A DNA stretch of 24,207 nucleotides from CAVZMO01 sp963776195 (lineage in GTDB: Bacteria; Nitrospirota; Thermodesulfovibrionia; Thermodesulfovibrionales; SM23-35). Below the pieces are notes generated by a model. That model searched no databases. It was not told where the DNA came from and worked only from the letters and a program-made list of their open reading frames with translations. The stretch's first letter is position 1. Each line of letters starts with the position of its first letter. Below, piece by piece: positions 23,344 to 24,207 of this stretch. A program made the position numbers and the translations under genes. The DNA is taken from contig CAVZMO010000005.1 of NCBI GenBank assembly GCA_963776195.1, forward strand, positions 1 to 24,207, read 5' to 3'.

Positions 23344-23760
23344 TTGATCCGCCTCGATCAGGAGATTGAAGCGACACAGAGAGAGATGGCGGCAATCGGA
23401 GTAATAAAGGAGTGCGCCGACTGCGCCATTAACGGTGAAGGCACATGTTGCGGGTCCCGCACAGGGCATAAATGCAGCAATATTCTTTTATTCATCAACC
23501 TCCTGCTGGGAAAGACCCTTCCCGCCGTGCCGGATAACATCCATCTTTGTCATTTTCTGACAAAGCAGGGATGTGCTCTCCGTGCACGACACGTGATTTG
23601 TGTTAATTTTGTCTGTCAGAGACTCAGAGAAAATATTCCGCATAAAGACATGGCCCGCTTGCAGGACATCGCAGGAGGGGAAATCAATATCCTTTTTCTC
23701 CTTGAGGAATATATAAAAAGGGAAATAGGGATTGAGGCACTAAATCGTTGTTATACGTAA
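23344..23760 (+). CDS. Cysteine-cluster protein (YkgJ-like metal-binding type)
   Basis: A 138-aa reading from TTG 23344 with C24-x2-C27, C35-C36 and C44, then further Cys (HLCHFL, GCALRARHVICVNFVC). The GTCCG...CRLRARHV..C pattern resembles Cys-cluster proteins that bind zinc or an iron-sulfur group. The frame stays open upstream through an amphipathic helix (TLADRIASALRLQKVFGQTL) back into the yprB-like gene without an ATG. The true start is therefore probably earlier, either an unusual start codon or one hidden by a sequencing indel. The C-terminal codons overlap the start of the CAP gene. Confidence 0.7.
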   Translation: MIRLDQEIEATQREMAAIGVIKECADCAINGEGTCCGSRTGHKCSNILLFINLLLGKTLPAVPDNIHLCHFLTKQGCALRARHVICVNFVCQRLRENIPHKDMARLQDIAGGEINILFLLEEYIKREIGIEALNRCYT

Positions 23761-24207
23761 AGATACAGAAGATACTTAATAGATATTTACCGGTCTTACT
23801 CTCTTTGACGGCAGTGATATTCTTGACCGGCAGTGCAGCATTAAGCGCGGATGCGAAATTCAATTGTGTCCCTACGAAACAAAACTGCTTCAACACATTA
23901 ATCAGTACAGGGTGAGACATGCCTTGAATCCACTGAGGATTGACAGCACTCTGCAGGGATTGGCAAAAAGCCACAGTCTGCGTATGGATGGAGAAAATTG
24001 CCTAAGCCATGATGCTTTTCATGAGAGGTTCGAAAGGTGCGGATATTCACATTGTGTAGAAAATGTTGGGTGGAACTCACCGACACCCGAAGACCAGTTG
24101 CGCGCCTGGAAGAATTCGGGGGGCATAATTTAATCTCCTGCATAAGAAGACAAAATTTGCAGGTATTTCCAAAGTGGGTGCTTTTGTTACCTTCTTTGCC
24201 TGTGATT
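23748..24207 (+). pseudogene. Secreted CAP/SCP-domain protein, partial, three frameshifts
   Basis: From TTG 23748 (overlapping the previous stop) the first frame gives a signal peptide (LPVLLSLTAVIFLTGSAALSADA) and DAKFNCV. One missing base in the CCC near 23870-23872 is needed to enter HINQYRVRHALNPLRIDSTL, GLAKSHSLRMD, HDAFHERF and ENVGW, a CAP domain (cysteine-rich secretory/PR-1). A second missing base in GGGGGG (24118-24123) turns SGGII-stop into SGGHN. A third near 24128-24134 gives LLHKKTKF-AGISKVGAFVTFFACD. The gene continues past the window. CAP proteins are secreted and their bacterial role is uncertain. Confidence 0.75.

Overview
The window reads as ordinary chromosome from a Gram-negative, probably anaerobic bacterium. 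The best guess is a Nitrospirota (Thermodesulfovibrionia-like) or related deltaproteobacterial-type lineage. This is inferred from gene content: LemA with TPM proteins, ClpC with a UVR motif, DUF4416, MoeA fused to a PBP-like domain, PilZ-DUF4388-DnaJ-TPR, and many C/G-rich dispersed palindromes. No phage, transposase, CRISPR array or rRNA is visible.

Layout. 1-255: tRNA-Gln(CTG) and tRNA-Glu(CTC), minus strand. 410-2650 (minus): lemA followed by two TPM-domain genes, both frameshifted. 2651-3111: a doubtful cysteine-rich ORF, a palindromic repeat and a good sigma70-type promoter for clpC. 3112-6717 (plus): clpC, a TlpA-like thioredoxin (frameshifted) and a DUF4416 gene. 6745-8032 (minus): proB followed by a 55-aa gene for a two-zinc finger. 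8053-8134: a free-standing palindromic element. 8314-10213 (plus): a small basic protein, scpB and a LysM/NlpC-P60 hydrolase. 10214-17495 (minus): a tight five-gene run galT-glgA-histidine kinase-response regulator-moeA, with a stem-loop in the probable galT leader. 17607-18585 (plus): an RNase Z-like metallo-hydrolase (frameshifted), overlapping tail-to-tail with fabF (18566-19882, minus). 19989-24207 (plus): a RodZ-like membrane HTH protein, a PilZ-DUF4388-DnaJ-TPR protein, a YprB-like exonuclease, a cysteine-cluster protein and a broken CAP/SCP gene running off the window end.

Two things stand out. First, C/G-rich palindromic elements sit in frame inside conserved genes: moeA (residues about 119-146), fabF (about 97-124) and the N-terminus of the secreted TPM gene. 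One related copy is intergenic (8053-8134). They behave like protein-coding palindromic repeats, comparable in concept to Rickettsia RPEs. Second, eight single-base frameshifts can be placed with reasonable precision in five genes, several in homopolymers and clustered toward the two window ends. In every case the downstream frame keeps its family similarity. Sequencing or assembly error is the simplest reading, with recent pseudogene formation as the alternative.

Other points of interest are an eight-ligand FYVE/RING-type spacing in a 55-aa bacterial protein, a two-register stem-loop before galT, and three genes whose best -10 box lies so close to the ATG that leaderless mRNAs are predicted.
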